This document shows, piece by piece, positions 39,429 to 39,479 of a stretch of 39,479 bases of DNA. The position numbers and the translations under genes are program-made. The number at the start of each line of letters is the position of its first letter. The first letter of the stretch is position 1. The notes below the pieces were generated by a model. It did not search any database. It saw nothing but the letters and a program-made list of their open reading frames with translations, and had not been told where the DNA came from. Source of the DNA: an uncultured Pseudomonadota bacterium (GTDB lineage Bacteria > Myxococcota_A > Bradymonadia > Bradymonadales > GCA-2716585); contig CALBXO010000667.1 of the NCBI GenBank assembly GCA_937890335.1, positions 1 to 39,479 of the forward strand, read 5' to 3'.

Positions 39429-39479
39429 GAGCCTGTATCACATTGCCTCCCGTCGCCAAGCCGGCCAAACAACACCGCC
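39429..39479. other. Unassigned right edge
   Basis: The last 51 bases after the kinase stop contain no start codon with a ribosome-binding site and no hairpin that I can see. Confidence 0.5.

Overview
The window is uniformly GC-rich and almost fully coding. It reads as the chromosome of a myxobacterium-like (Myxococcota, formerly Deltaproteobacteria) organism. The assignment rests on style, not on a phylogenetic marker: many secreted lipoproteins with long Asp/Ala/Pro/Thr-rich spacers after the lipobox, cysteine-rich repeats, a short cytosolic Ser/Thr kinase, a sigma-54 enhancer-binding regulator, and several start codons that look leaderless. There are no tRNA or rRNA genes, insertion sequences, phage genes or CRISPR arrays that I can see.

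Layout. 1-2280: end of a helical-repeat protein, then a cysteine-repeat lipoprotein. 2306-7044 (minus): an apparent operon of an orphan Phd/YefM-type antitoxin, FolK fused in frame to a TPR lipoprotein-like domain, a FliJ-like coiled coil and RecD2 helicase; three junctions are overlaps or near-overlaps. 7272-16337 (plus): a three-gene membrane cassette made of a YqiJ-like OB-fold membrane protein carrying about 20 tandem xxEG tetrapeptides, a 710-residue flotillin and a 1950-residue AAA ATPase. 16448-18696: a membrane-anchored HtrA-type protease coupled to a MOSC protein. 18781-25717: a cell-surface lipoprotein region with a bactofilin/beta-helix-like protein, a small DUF2834-like membrane protein, an exported pyruvate phosphate dikinase N-domain protein, a Cys-rich lipoprotein and a family 1 pectate lyase lipoprotein. 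25760-28813 (minus): a coupled set of POT peptide transporter with a periplasmic Ig-like insert, tandem universal stress protein and Rieske ferredoxin. 28894-30515: a small anchored protein, a YqeY-type protein and a HAD-like protein lacking its nucleophile. 30632-32314 (minus): ribosomal protein S1 with a good promoter. 32498-35339: a hypothetical and a cytoplasmic PQQ-propeller protein. 35401-38384: a NifA-like sigma-54 activator and an ammonium transporter. 38487-39428: a protein kinase.

Two parts deserve most attention. First, the 9-kb flotillin cassette, whose members look built to work together at the membrane: SPFH scaffold, OB-fold membrane partner with an extraordinary repeat insert, and a giant ATPase with its own 21-residue repeats. 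Second, a nearly complete nitrogen-responsive control circuit readable from DNA alone: three copies of a 16-bp inverted repeat (one between the -35 and -10 of the activator gene, one over its stop codon, one 30 bp further on), then a textbook sigma-54 -24/-12 promoter and a hairpin at the predicted transcription start of amtB.

Limits: all family names come from reading motifs by eye. No database search, structure prediction or alignment was run. Start codons were chosen from ribosome-binding sites, overlaps and signal peptides, and several remain uncertain.
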